From Pseudomonadota bacterium (GTDB taxonomy: Bacteria > Pseudomonadota > Alphaproteobacteria > Rhizobiales > Segnochrobactraceae), in contig JAEZMP010000391.1 of assembly GCA_023442215.1 (NCBI GenBank), positions 1-7,497 of the forward strand: 7,497 nucleotides of DNA. Direction: 5' to 3'. Below the pieces are notes generated by a model. It worked only from the letters and a program-made list of their open reading frames with translations. It did not search any database and was not told the DNA's origin. A program made the translations under genes and the position numbers. This document shows positions 1-5,097 of this stretch, in pieces; positions within the stretch are counted from its first letter, which is position 1; every line of letters begins with the position of its first letter.

Positions 1-122
1 CCTTCCGACAGATCGAAGCGCATCTGGTGACCGAACACCGACAGCGTGCCCGTGCCGGTGCGGTCGCTCTTCAGCGCGCCTTCGCTGAGGATGCGGCGCA
101 TGAGGTCGTGATACTGGCGCAT
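1..122 (-). CDS. thyA: Thymidylate synthase, N-terminal part (cut by window edge)
   Basis: Reading the minus strand from the ATG at 122-120 gives MRQYHDLMRRILSEG, then a segment containing KSDRTGTGTLSVFG and HQMRFDLSEG. This is the classic opening of ThyA: the conserved DRTGTGT segment carries the dUMP phosphate-binding arginine. ThyA makes dTMP from dUMP using methylene-tetrahydrofolate in the cytoplasm. Only 40 complete codons are in the window; the catalytic cysteine and the rest lie to the left. A GGGAG ribosome-binding site (CTCCC on the plus strand, 129-133) sits six bases before the start codon and supports it. The gene is divergent from ssrA, so its promoter must lie in the 123-358 interval, where I see no certain -35/-10 pair for it. 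Confidence 0.95.
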   Translation of the reverse strand, partial: MRQYHDLMRRILSEGALKSDRTGTGTLSVFGHQMRFDLSE

Positions 123-358
123 CGCGCGCTCCCGAGACTGATGCGATGGCGACGTCCGCATAGGGGTGGGACGTCCGCTGGCGCCGGCCCGGACCGAACG
201 GGGGCCGGGCTCGATCGTTCCTTACTAGCGCGAGTCGCCTTCCGCGTCGCCTGCGCAACGCCGCGGCGACGCCCGCGGGACGCCGCTTGTGGACGGCGAT
301 GTGCGTCAATCGCCGTTCTGCCCTTTCACATCCGGCCGCTTCATCTTATATTCGGGAT
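123..358. other. Divergent intergenic region, thyA to ssrA
   Basis: This stretch has no credible gene; the open frames crossing it also run through the tmRNA. It contains a direct repeat of GACGTCCGC (151-159 and 170-178). It also has a 7-bp GC-rich inverted repeat, CCGGCCC at 184-190 against GGGCCGG at 202-208, which could form a hairpin in the thyA leader. The ssrA promoter lies at its right end. Confidence 0.7.
325..352 (+). promoter_or_regulatory. Probable sigma-70 promoter of ssrA
   Basis: A -35-like TTCACA (325-330) and a -10-like TATATT (347-352) are separated by 16 bp. Transcription would start near 359, about 80 bases before the CC of the acceptor end at 438-439. That fits the usual length of the acceptor piece of an alphaproteobacterial tmRNA. 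The elements are inferred by eye; the start site is approximate. Confidence 0.55.
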
Positions 359-673
359 GCCGGCGACGGTCGGATATGGCGATAAATGGTCGACGTAATA
401 AGCTCATCGGACCCGGGGGCGGTACCCGGCGCCTCCACCTGAGCCCGCTTCAGACAAGCGGGTTGAGGTGGGGGCGAAATAGGATCGACGAGAGTGTAAA
501 GGTCGTGCTTTCGCCCGGCATGGTACCGCCGTTATCGGACCAAACCTATAGTTGCCAATGACAACTATGCTGAGGCTCGCCTCGCCGCGTGATGCGGTGC
601 GGTACCTCTAATTAAGCCCTTGCTGTTAGCGCAGTAAGGCGGGGTTCGGGGGCACCTGGCAACAGAAGCCCTC
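359..673 (+). ncRNA. ssrA: Circularly permuted two-piece tmRNA (alpha type)
   Basis: tmRNA rescues stalled ribosomes: charged with alanine, it enters the A site and its internal frame adds a degradation tag. The gene is permuted, with the acceptor piece first. The acceptor strand CGCCTCC (430-436) is followed by discriminator A and CC (437-439). Its partner GGGGGCG (470-476) opens the coding piece, which continues with the conserved GGATCGACG (482-490). The third pair is G·U, the alanyl-tRNA synthetase identity element. An excised spacer (440-469) holds the hairpin CCCGCTT/AAGCGGG (444-450, 456-462). The tag frame at 554-592 reads ANDNYAEARLAA then TGA, and is enclosed by helix GGTACCGC/GCGGTACC (522-529, 599-606). 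Downstream are the stem CCTTGCTG/CAGTAAGG (618-625, 632-639) and GGGGGC/GCCCTC (648-653, 668-673). Both outer ends are estimates. The T-stem CCGGG/CCCGG encloses an unusual GGCGGTA loop (418-424). Confidence 0.95.
554..592 (+). other. tmRNA tag reading frame, ANDNYAEARLAA
   Basis: The resume codon is GCC at 554-556 and the stop is TGA at 590-592, giving twelve encoded residues. With the alanine carried by tmRNA itself, the added peptide would be A-ANDNYAEARLAA. The AND-N start resembles other alphaproteobacterial tags, and the final Leu-Ala-Ala is the signal read by ClpX. The N-terminal half is where alpha-type SspB is expected to bind. The bases before the resume codon (ATAGTT) match the region that sets the tmRNA reading frame in other bacteria. 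Confidence 0.93.
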
Positions 674-692
674 ACTCATTTCGCGGACGAGC

Positions 693-720
693 CGCGGCCG
701 GCACCGCCTGGTGCGCCGCG
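693..720 (+). terminator. Hairpin terminator candidate after ssrA
   Basis: CGCGGC (693-698) pairs with GCCGCG (715-720), and GCACC (701-705) pairs with GGTGC (710-714). A CG bulge lies at 699-700 and a GCCT tetraloop at 706-709. This gives eleven GC-rich pairs starting about 20 bases after the tmRNA body. The tail after the stem (GTTCTCC) is only weakly T-rich, so classical Rho-independent termination is plausible but not certain. Confidence 0.5.
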
Positions 721-998
721 GTTCTCCGCAGCCGATTTCGGCCGCAGGGCCACCCAAAAGGCGTTCCCCACCGGTTTCCCGGTTCGGAACGACAGGCTCA
801 GAGCGCCTGAGAGGCGGTTCCGCTGCCCGGCCGACCGCCGGCGGCGAATCCCCTCGGATCCCGACGGGGGCGAAAAGCGGGTTCGGGGATGACGGAGCCT
901 GGGTGCATGGCTCCCGAGCCCCGCTGAAGCGAGACCGCCCGGCTGCTTCCGGAACCAGCGGCTGCCTGACGACCGACCAGCCCGAAGAGCGACGAGCG
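721..998. other. Intergenic region between ssrA and sspB
   Basis: I see no gene here. The frame of sspB stays open leftward to 711, but that part lacks family similarity. Small inverted repeats are present: CAGGC/GCCTG near 791-809 and GGAGCC/GGCTCC (894-899 and 909-914). I find no clear sigma-70 promoter for sspB. The gap of about 280 bases after the hairpin suggests that sspB has its own promoter or leader. Confidence 0.5.
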
Positions 999-1586
999 AT
1001 GGCCGAGGATTTGATCCGATACGACGTCCTGGTGCAGGACGCGCTGCGAAGCGTGGTGCGCAAGGTGCTGAACGAGGTGCTTCAGGCCGGGCTGCCCGGC
1101 GAGCATCACTTCTTCATCGCGTTCGACACCTCGGCACCGGGCGTGCGCATTTCCTCCCGCCTGAAGCAGAAATATCCCGAGGAAATGACCATCGTGCTCC
1201 AGCATCAGTTCTGGGGCCTGACCGTTTCCGATTACGGCTTCGAGGTCGGCCTGTCGTTCGGCGGCGTGCCGGAGAAGCTGTTCGTGCCGTTCCGCGCGAT
1301 CAAGGGCTTCTTCGATCCCTCCGTTCAGTTCGGCCTGCAGTTCGACCCGCATCGCGACGAGGAAGCAGCCGCCGAGGACACCGAAGACGCGGAGGCCTCG
1401 GCGCCGCTGTCGATGGTCAAGCCCGCGGCCAAGGCCGACGTGAAGCCGGCACCGGGCATCGAGCAATCGGGCGAAGACAAGCCGGACGCGGCGGAAGCCG
1501 GAAACGCACCGGCAGCCGACGGCGAGGCTGCGCCCGACGCGGGTGCGGCGGTGGTGTCGCTCGACGCGTTCCGCCGCAAGACCTGA
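999..1586 (+). CDS. sspB: ClpXP adaptor SspB, alpha type
   Basis: SspB binds the ssrA tag and tethers tagged proteins to the ClpX unfoldase, speeding their degradation in the cytoplasm. The 195-residue product begins MAEDLIRYDVLVQDALRSVV, the standard opening of alphaproteobacterial SspB, which fixes the start. The folded substrate-binding domain spans about residues 1-118 and includes LPGEHHFFIAFDT, a basic KQKYPEEMTIVLQ segment, FWGL near 71-74 and VPFRAIKGFFDPS near 96-108. A long Ala/Glu/Asp-rich flexible linker (about 119-184) follows. The conserved C-terminal VVSLDAFRRK (185-194) is the likely ClpX-docking peptide. The gene lies downstream of ssrA on the same strand, and a DUF4169 gene follows 55 bases later. 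There is no strong ribosome-binding site; GAAGAG about 10 bases upstream is the best candidate. Confidence 0.95.
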   Translation: MAEDLIRYDVLVQDALRSVVRKVLNEVLQAGLPGEHHFFIAFDTSAPGVRISSRLKQKYPEEMTIVLQHQFWGLTVSDYGFEVGLSFGGVPEKLFVPFRAIKGFFDPSVQFGLQFDPHRDEEAAAEDTEDAEASAPLSMVKPAAKADVKPAPGIEQSGEDKPDAAEAGNAPAADGEAAPDAGAAVVSLDAFRRKT

Positions 1587-1641
1587 ACGCGGCGGAACAC
1601 GGACGCCGGAACCCGGGAGCAGATCCTGCGGAGGCCCACGG

Positions 1642-1854
1642 ATGGCGGACATCGTCAATCTGCGACTGGTGCGAAAGCGCAAGGCCCGCGCCGACCGCGA
1701 GGCCACGGCGGAGGCGAACCGCATCCTGTTCGGACGCACCGGAGCGGAACGGGCGCATGCCCGATCCGAAGCCGAGAACGCCGCACGGCACCTCGACGGG
1801 CACCGCCTCGGCGCGGACGCCCGGAGCCCCGGGGACGACGGGAAAGACGCCTGA
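1642..1854 (+). CDS. DUF4169 family small basic protein
   Basis: The 70-residue product starts MADIVNLRLVRKRKARADRE and contains ILFGRTGAERAHA and AARHLDGHRL. These match the DUF4169 pattern: an N-terminal IVNLR motif, a basic helix, a FGRTKAE-like motif, then ARxLDGHR. The function of the family is not known to me. Residues 1-58 carry all of the recognisable family sequence; the last dozen (GADARSPGDDGKDA) look like a disordered tail. A purine-rich GCGGAGG (1628-1634) just upstream serves as the ribosome-binding site. The order sspB, DUF4169, RHH protein recurs in Hyphomicrobiales, so the three may be co-transcribed. A GC-rich hairpin follows the stop codon. Confidence 0.88.
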   Translation: MADIVNLRLVRKRKARADREATAEANRILFGRTGAERAHARSEAENAARHLDGHRLGADARSPGDDGKDA

Positions 1855-1862
1855 CCGCCCTT

Positions 1863-1880
1863 CCCCGCCGGCCCGCGGGG
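1863..1880 (+). terminator. Weak hairpin after the DUF4169 gene
   Basis: CCCCGC (1863-1868) and GCGGGG (1875-1880) form a 6-bp stem with a six-base loop, nine bases after the stop codon. No T-run follows, so it may be an RNA-stabilising or attenuating hairpin rather than a true terminator. Confidence 0.25.
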
Positions 1881-1978
1881 TCGCACCGACGCGCGGATTC
1901 TGAACGGGCGCTGCCGAGGCGGTTCTTCGGGTGCTTCCAGACCGGATGGAATCGTCCGATCCAGAGAGCGCGGAGGCG

Positions 1979-2055
1979 CGTCGCTTCGGATCAGGATGTG
2001 CGCGCTTGGGATCGGGATTCTCGCGCTTGTCCGTGCCGTTCGGATCCATCGATCC
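1979..2055 (+). repeat. Imperfect ~21-bp tandem repeats plus palindrome before the RHH gene
   Basis: Three related units begin at 1979, 2001 and 2022. The last two share an exact CGCGCTTG (2001-2008 and 2022-2029). The first two share GGATC-x-GGAT after a CGCTT-like lead. The spacing is 21-22 bp, about two DNA turns, so repeated contacts would fall on one face of the helix. Just beyond lies the inverted repeat GGATC-CATC-GATCC (2042-2055). The block ends about 50 bases before the RHH start codon, a position that suits an operator. This role is inferred. Confidence 0.5.
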
Positions 2056-2105
2056 CAACGGGACGTTCCACGCCATTACCCGCCAGTGCGGATCAGTTCG
2101 ACGTC

Positions 2106-2318
2106 ATGGAAAAGCGCTCCCTCACCCTCGACGGCCACCGCACCAGCCTGGCGCTGGAGCCTGCCTTCTGGAGCGGCATCGAGGCGGTGGCGGCTGCGCG
2201 GGGGCTGAGCCTTCCCGCGCTTGTCAGCGCCATCGACCGGGAACGGGGAGCGGGCGGCCTCGCGTCCGCAGTGCGCGTGACCGTGCTCGACCACTTCCGG
2301 GATCTTTCCGAGCGCTGA
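2106..2318 (+). CDS. Ribbon-helix-helix domain protein
   Basis: The 70-residue product contains KRSLTLDGHRTSLALEPAFW, followed by IEAVAAARGLSLPALVSAID. This is the short beta-strand and two-helix arrangement of the RHH_4-type ribbon-helix-helix family found in alphaproteobacteria. The strand lies near residues 4-16, helix 1 near 18-32 and helix 2 near 35-47. The remainder (VRVTVLDHFRDL) is a third helix. RHH proteins normally bind DNA as dimers through the strand. No target is known to me for this group, but the tandem repeats directly upstream are candidate self-regulatory sites. The start is chosen because the family begins a few residues before KRS; the ribosome-binding site is weak. The protein could be co-transcribed with sspB and the DUF4169 gene, although a 251-base gap separates it from the latter. 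Confidence 0.85.
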   Translation: MEKRSLTLDGHRTSLALEPAFWSGIEAVAAARGLSLPALVSAIDRERGAGGLASAVRVTVLDHFRDLSER

Positions 2319-2341
2319 CCTGGGTCAGATCCCGATGGCCG

Positions 2342-2355
2342 GACGGTCTTCCGTC
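2342..2355. terminator. Small hairpin between convergent RHH and fliJ genes
   Basis: GACGG (2342-2346), loop TCTT and CCGTC (2351-2355) form a 5-bp stem with a tetraloop, 23 bases after the RHH stop. A wider GACGGT/ACCGTC pairing with a later copy is also possible. No long T-run follows on either strand, so the assignment as a shared terminator is weak. Confidence 0.25.
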
Positions 2356-2411
2356 GCGCGTCACCGTCTTCCTCCGTGCACCCTTGTCGGGCGCACGTTT
2401 CACCAACGATA

Positions 2412-2822
2412 TCAGCGGGAAAGCTGGGCCGCGGCCGCGCGGGCGGGCGCCCGTCCGCCGAGGGTCGACACGCGTGCGGTCACCAGACGCTCGTCGGCGC
2501 GCTCGGCCTTCTGCACCACGGCGGCAAGATCGGTTTCCGCCGCGGCGACGGCATCGGCCGCCTGCGCCCGCTGGGCGGCGAGGCCGTCGATGGACGCGAG
2601 CAGGTTGTCGCGGCGCTGGCGCGCGGCCCGGGCGAAGGTCGGGTAAGCGAAGTGTTCGGGATCGGTCACCCCGCTCTTCTTCTCTTCCACGTCGATCTGC
2701 TGATCCAGTTCGCCGGCCATGCGCATGAGTTCGCCGACCATCACCTCGATCTGGGCGAGGCGACGGCGCGCATCTTCGAGCTGGAACTGTTTTGCCCGGA
2801 TGAGATTGTCTCTCGGTTTCAT
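2412..2822 (-). CDS. fliJ: FliJ-like flagellar export chaperone
   Basis: The 136-residue product starts MKPRDNLIRAKQFQLEDARR. It is almost wholly helical and charged, with heptad-like patterns over residues 10-110 (QLEDARRRLAQIEVMVGELM and AAAETDLAAVVQKAERADER). FliJ is a small coiled-coil protein that works with the FliI ATPase at the flagellar export gate. Length, composition and position all fit: in Hyphomicrobiales a fliJ-like gene commonly stands divergent from ctrA, and CtrA controls flagellar genes. No fliI is adjacent on the left; the neighbour is the convergent RHH gene. A good GAGGAG ribosome-binding site (CTCCTC on the plus strand at 2832-2837) lies nine bases before the start. Coiled-coil proteins are easily misassigned, so identification rests partly on context. 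Confidence 0.75.
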   Translation of the reverse strand: MKPRDNLIRAKQFQLEDARRRLAQIEVMVGELMRMAGELDQQIDVEEKKSGVTDPEHFAYPTFARAARQRRDNLLASIDGLAAQRAQAADAVAAAETDLAAVVQKAERADERLVTARVSTLGGRAPARAAAAQLSR

Positions 2823-3077
2823 CGCAATTCACTCCTCACGCACCGCTGACGATAGGCGAGGAGTCATTTCCAAAAGGTTCGCGATTCATTGCCAAATGGT
2901 TGGCGGGTTCGTCGGCATTGTTTCCTGTGCAATCGACGCCTTCCGGGTAACTGAACGTTTACCGGATTGGGTAACCATGCAGCCCAACGAGGTTTGGGTG
3001 AAAGGGCTCGGCGGGCGATCTCCCGAGAGGGTCAGCACGCGACACCGGACGGCAGCGACGACGACCGGGAGCGGCTC

Positions 3078-3096
3078 GGAATCCGCTTTGGATTCC
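3078..3096. repeat. Perfect inverted repeat carrying two GANTC sites
   Basis: GGAATCC (3078-3084), loop GCTTT and GGATTCC (3090-3096) are perfect reverse complements. Each arm contains a GANTC site. It could be a protein-binding palindrome whose state depends on adenine methylation, or simply an RNA hairpin in the ctrA leader. Confidence 0.6.
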
Positions 3097-3158
3097 ATTG
3101 TGTTCCGCTCTTCTGTGAATTCAGGTGGTCAAGGCGTTGCCAGCCGGAATCGTAATCT

Positions 3159-3178
3159 GTTAACCCTTTTGAGTTAAC
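3159..3178 (+). promoter_or_regulatory. Paired GTTAAC motifs, possible CtrA-type site
   Basis: GTTAAC occurs at 3159-3164 and again at 3173-3178, with eight bases between. The CtrA box is TTAA-N7-TTAA; here the two TTAA tetrads are ten bases apart, so this is not a canonical full site. Each half still resembles a CtrA half-site, and autoregulation of ctrA is known in relatives. The pair lies about 90-110 bases before the ctrA start. Confidence 0.4.
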
Positions 3179-3270
3179 GTTGAGTCGGGACGAACAGCAG
3201 TCCTTCGCGGAGGCCTGAGCTTAAGGTCGCTGCGCCAAGCCCAATGACACGGCGAACACAGGGATTTGGC

Positions 3271-3972
3271 ATGCGCGTACTGCTGATTGAAGACGACAGC
3301 GCTATCGCGCAGAGCATCGAGCTGATGCTGAAGTCCGAGCGCTTCAACATCTATGTGACGGATCTTGGCGAGGAAGGCATCGACCTCGGCAAGCTCTACG
3401 ATTACGACATCATTCTGCTCGATCTGAACCTGCCGGATATGTCCGGTTACGAGGTTCTTCGTGCTCTGCGCCTGTCCAAGGTCAAGACCCCGATTCTGAT
3501 TCTCTCGGGACTCGGCAACATCGAGGACAAGGTGCGCGGTCTCGGCTTCGGCGCCGACGCCTACATGACCAAGCCCTTCCACAAGGACGAGCTGATCGCG
3601 CGCATCCACGCCGTGGTCCGCCGCTCCAAGGGCCATGCCCAGTCGGTGATCCAGACCGGCGAGCTCACCGTGAATCTCGACACCAAGACCGTCGAGGTCG
3701 GGGGCAGCCGCGTGCACCTCACCGGCAAGGAGTACCAGATGCTGGAGCTCCTTTCGCTGCGCAAGGGCACGACGCTCACCAAGGAGATGTTCCTCAACCA
3801 TCTCTATGGCGGCATGGACGAGCCCGAGTTGAAGATCATCGACGTCTTCATCTGCAAGCTGCGCAAGAAGCTGACGGCGGCGACCAACGGGCGCTACTAT
3901 ATCGAGACCGTCTGGGGCCGCGGCTACGTTCTGCGCGACGGCGAGGACGAGCCGGTCCGCGATACCGCCTGA
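3271..3972 (+). CDS. ctrA: Cell-cycle master response regulator CtrA
   Basis: CtrA is the OmpR-family DNA-binding regulator that controls cell-cycle, division and motility genes in alphaproteobacteria. The 233-residue product begins MRVLLIEDDSAIAQSIELML. The receiver domain (1-120) has the acidic pocket E7-D8-D9, phospho-acceptor D51 in ILLDLNLPD, switch residue S79 and K101 in TKPF. The winged-helix domain (about 125-226) contains LTGKEYQMLELLSLRKG and the recognition-helix region IIDVFICKLRKKL, then VWGRGYVLRD. Similarity to Brucella and Caulobacter CtrA is high throughout. The start follows AGGGA (3260-3264) by six bases; an in-frame ATG at 3244 would add only a non-conserved leader. The C-terminus ends DTA rather than the Ala-Ala reported to matter for ClpXP degradation in Caulobacter. 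The upstream GANTC and TTAA motifs suggest methylation-linked and autoregulatory control. chpT converges from the right. Confidence 0.97.
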   Translation: MRVLLIEDDSAIAQSIELMLKSERFNIYVTDLGEEGIDLGKLYDYDIILLDLNLPDMSGYEVLRALRLSKVKTPILILSGLGNIEDKVRGLGFGADAYMTKPFHKDELIARIHAVVRRSKGHAQSVIQTGELTVNLDTKTVEVGGSRVHLTGKEYQMLELLSLRKGTTLTKEMFLNHLYGGMDEPELKIIDVFICKLRKKLTAATNGRYYIETVWGRGYVLRDGEDEPVRDTA

Positions 3973-4176
3973 GGGCGCCGCGGGCCAGCCCGCGTGGTCG
4001 CGTCGACGGCAATCCCGCGCATCACGCCAAGGCCGTACATCGCGCCCGGCTCGCGTGACGCGCCGGCTCCGGTCCATCCGCAGGGGAGCGCCGGGCGCAA
4101 ACGCCCAGCCCGGCGGCCTCCAGTGGCCCGCAGCCGGGGCCGCCTCGGCCGGCCTGCATCGCATTCCCAGCCGGCC

Positions 4177-4216
4177 AGCGCCCGCGGCTCCTTGGCCGGT
4201 CGGGCGCTTCGTTTTT
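4177..4216 (+). terminator. Terminator candidate for ctrA, with competing stem
   Basis: AGCGCCCG (4177-4184) pairs exactly with CGGGCGCT (4201-4208), and TCGTTTTT follows, the only T-run after ctrA. A second perfect stem, CCGGCCA/TGGCCGG (4171-4177 and 4193-4199), interleaves with the first, so the two are alternatives or a pseudoknot. It lies 205 bases after ctrA and just before the chpT stop, implying a long ctrA 3' untranslated region. Confidence 0.5.
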
Positions 4217-4227
4217 CCGGGCCGCGT

Positions 4228-4857
4228 TCAGGCGGCCGCGCGCGACGAGGCGACGAAGGTGACCACGTCGCCATCCCTGGAGATGCGGATCGCAAGTCCC
4301 ACGGAGCGCGCCAGGAGGCCGACATAATACGGCACCACGCTATGGGCATCGAGCGGTTCGGTCTGGGTGCCCGCGATCAGGTCCTCGATGCCGGCCGGAA
4401 TGCGCGCGTGGGAGCCCGTCGCGACGACCGTCAGATCGTCGATCTCGGCGCTGCCCGGCGACCACACCCGGATCGAGCCGCCCCGCGGAATAGCCTGGAG
4501 GGCCAGCACGATGAGCGTCAGCAGCAGCTTGACCCGGTCCTTGGCGACGAGGGCGGCGGGCATGCGCCAGTCGAGGCTGGTCTTGTCGCTGTCGACATAT
4601 CCCTTCGCCAGCCGCTCGGCGTCGGCGAGATCGATGGATGCTCCCGCCGAACCCGCGAAGCCGAACGCCAGCCGCGCGAACTGGAGGCGGGCCGAAGCCT
4701 GCCGCGCGCTCTTGCGGATCAGGTCCATCGCCACCTCGCGCATGTCCCCCGAATCGTCCTCATCGAGCACTTCGAGGCCGTTGGTGATGGCGCCGACGGG
4801 GCTGATGACGTCGTGGCAGATGCGGCTGCACAACAGCGCGGCGAGGTCGAGGCTCAT
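4228..4857 (-). CDS. chpT: Histidine phosphotransferase ChpT
   Basis: ChpT relays phosphate from the hybrid kinase CckA to CtrA and CpdR. The 209-residue product starts MSLDLAALLCSRICHDVISP; His15 in CHDVISPVGAITNGLEVL is the phospho-acceptor on helix 1 of the four-helix dimerisation bundle (about 1-85). The remainder (about 95-205), with LTLIVLALQAIPRGGSIRV and VPYYVGLLARSVGLAIRIS, is the degenerate kinase-like ATPase fold that no longer binds ATP. Length matches the family. The frame stays open far upstream, but only this start begins with family sequence; GGGA eight bases upstream is the ribosome-binding site. It is convergent with its own target gene ctrA, and divergent from the CtrA-linked eipA gene. 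From memory the same order occurs in Brucella. Confidence 0.95.
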   Translation of the reverse strand: MSLDLAALLCSRICHDVISPVGAITNGLEVLDEDDSGDMREVAMDLIRKSARQASARLQFARLAFGFAGSAGASIDLADAERLAKGYVDSDKTSLDWRMPAALVAKDRVKLLLTLIVLALQAIPRGGSIRVWSPGSAEIDDLTVVATGSHARIPAGIEDLIAGTQTEPLDAHSVVPYYVGLLARSVGLAIRISRDGDVVTFVASSRAAA

Positions 4858-5097
4858 GTCGCAATTCCCGGTGCATTCGAAGGACGCTGCCGTCGGCGGT
4901 GCCGCGCGGCCGTCGCCGAGCCATACACGCCGGGCCGTTCCCGGACAACCGCCCCCATCGAGAGCCCGTCCCCTCCGCACCACACCGGTCCGAACGACCG
5001 GAATAGCCCCATGCTCCAGCACCTGAAGCCCCTTCCCGCCGATCGCATGACCTCGCCCGATCTGGTTCCGCTTCAGCAGCCAAGGATATTGCCGGCC

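Larger units (their letters stand above)
2823..3270. promoter_or_regulatory. Divergent fliJ-ctrA control region, rich in GANTC sites
   Basis: This 448-base region has no credible gene. It contains six GANTC sites, at 2861, 2883, 3079, 3091, 3147 and 3182 (five bases each). GANTC is the target of the cell-cycle methyltransferase CcrM, which is known to modulate a ctrA promoter in Caulobacter. Two of the sites lie in the arms of the inverted repeat GGAATCC-GCTTT-GGATTCC (3078-3096). TTAA-type motifs follow close to ctrA at 3159-3178, and GGGTAAC-type repeats lie at 2945-2976. Base composition is visibly lower in GC than in the genes on either side. Promoter elements could not be placed with confidence. 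Confidence 0.7.

Noticed and set aside
289..561. 90-codon frame over the ssrA promoter and tmRNA
   Set aside because: It runs through a structured RNA gene. The only translated part of the tmRNA is the tag frame at 554-592, which is in another frame.
798..1886. 362-codon open frame on the minus strand over sspB and the DUF4169 gene
   Set aside because: It is antisense to two well-recognised genes, is dominated by Arg and Ala as expected from the opposite strand of GC-rich coding DNA, and shows no family motif.
2076..2294. 72-codon minus-strand frame over the RHH gene
   Set aside because: It is antisense to the recognised RHH gene and shows no conserved motif; it looks like a shadow of the coding strand.
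1931..2728. 265-codon plus-strand frame spanning the RHH and fliJ genes
   Set aside because: It is out of frame with the RHH gene and antisense to fliJ, with an Arg/Pro-rich composition and no recognisable domain.
3994..5097. Upstream extension of the eipA frame on the plus strand
   Set aside because: It runs antisense through chpT. The signal peptide and ribosome-binding site mark the true start at 5098.
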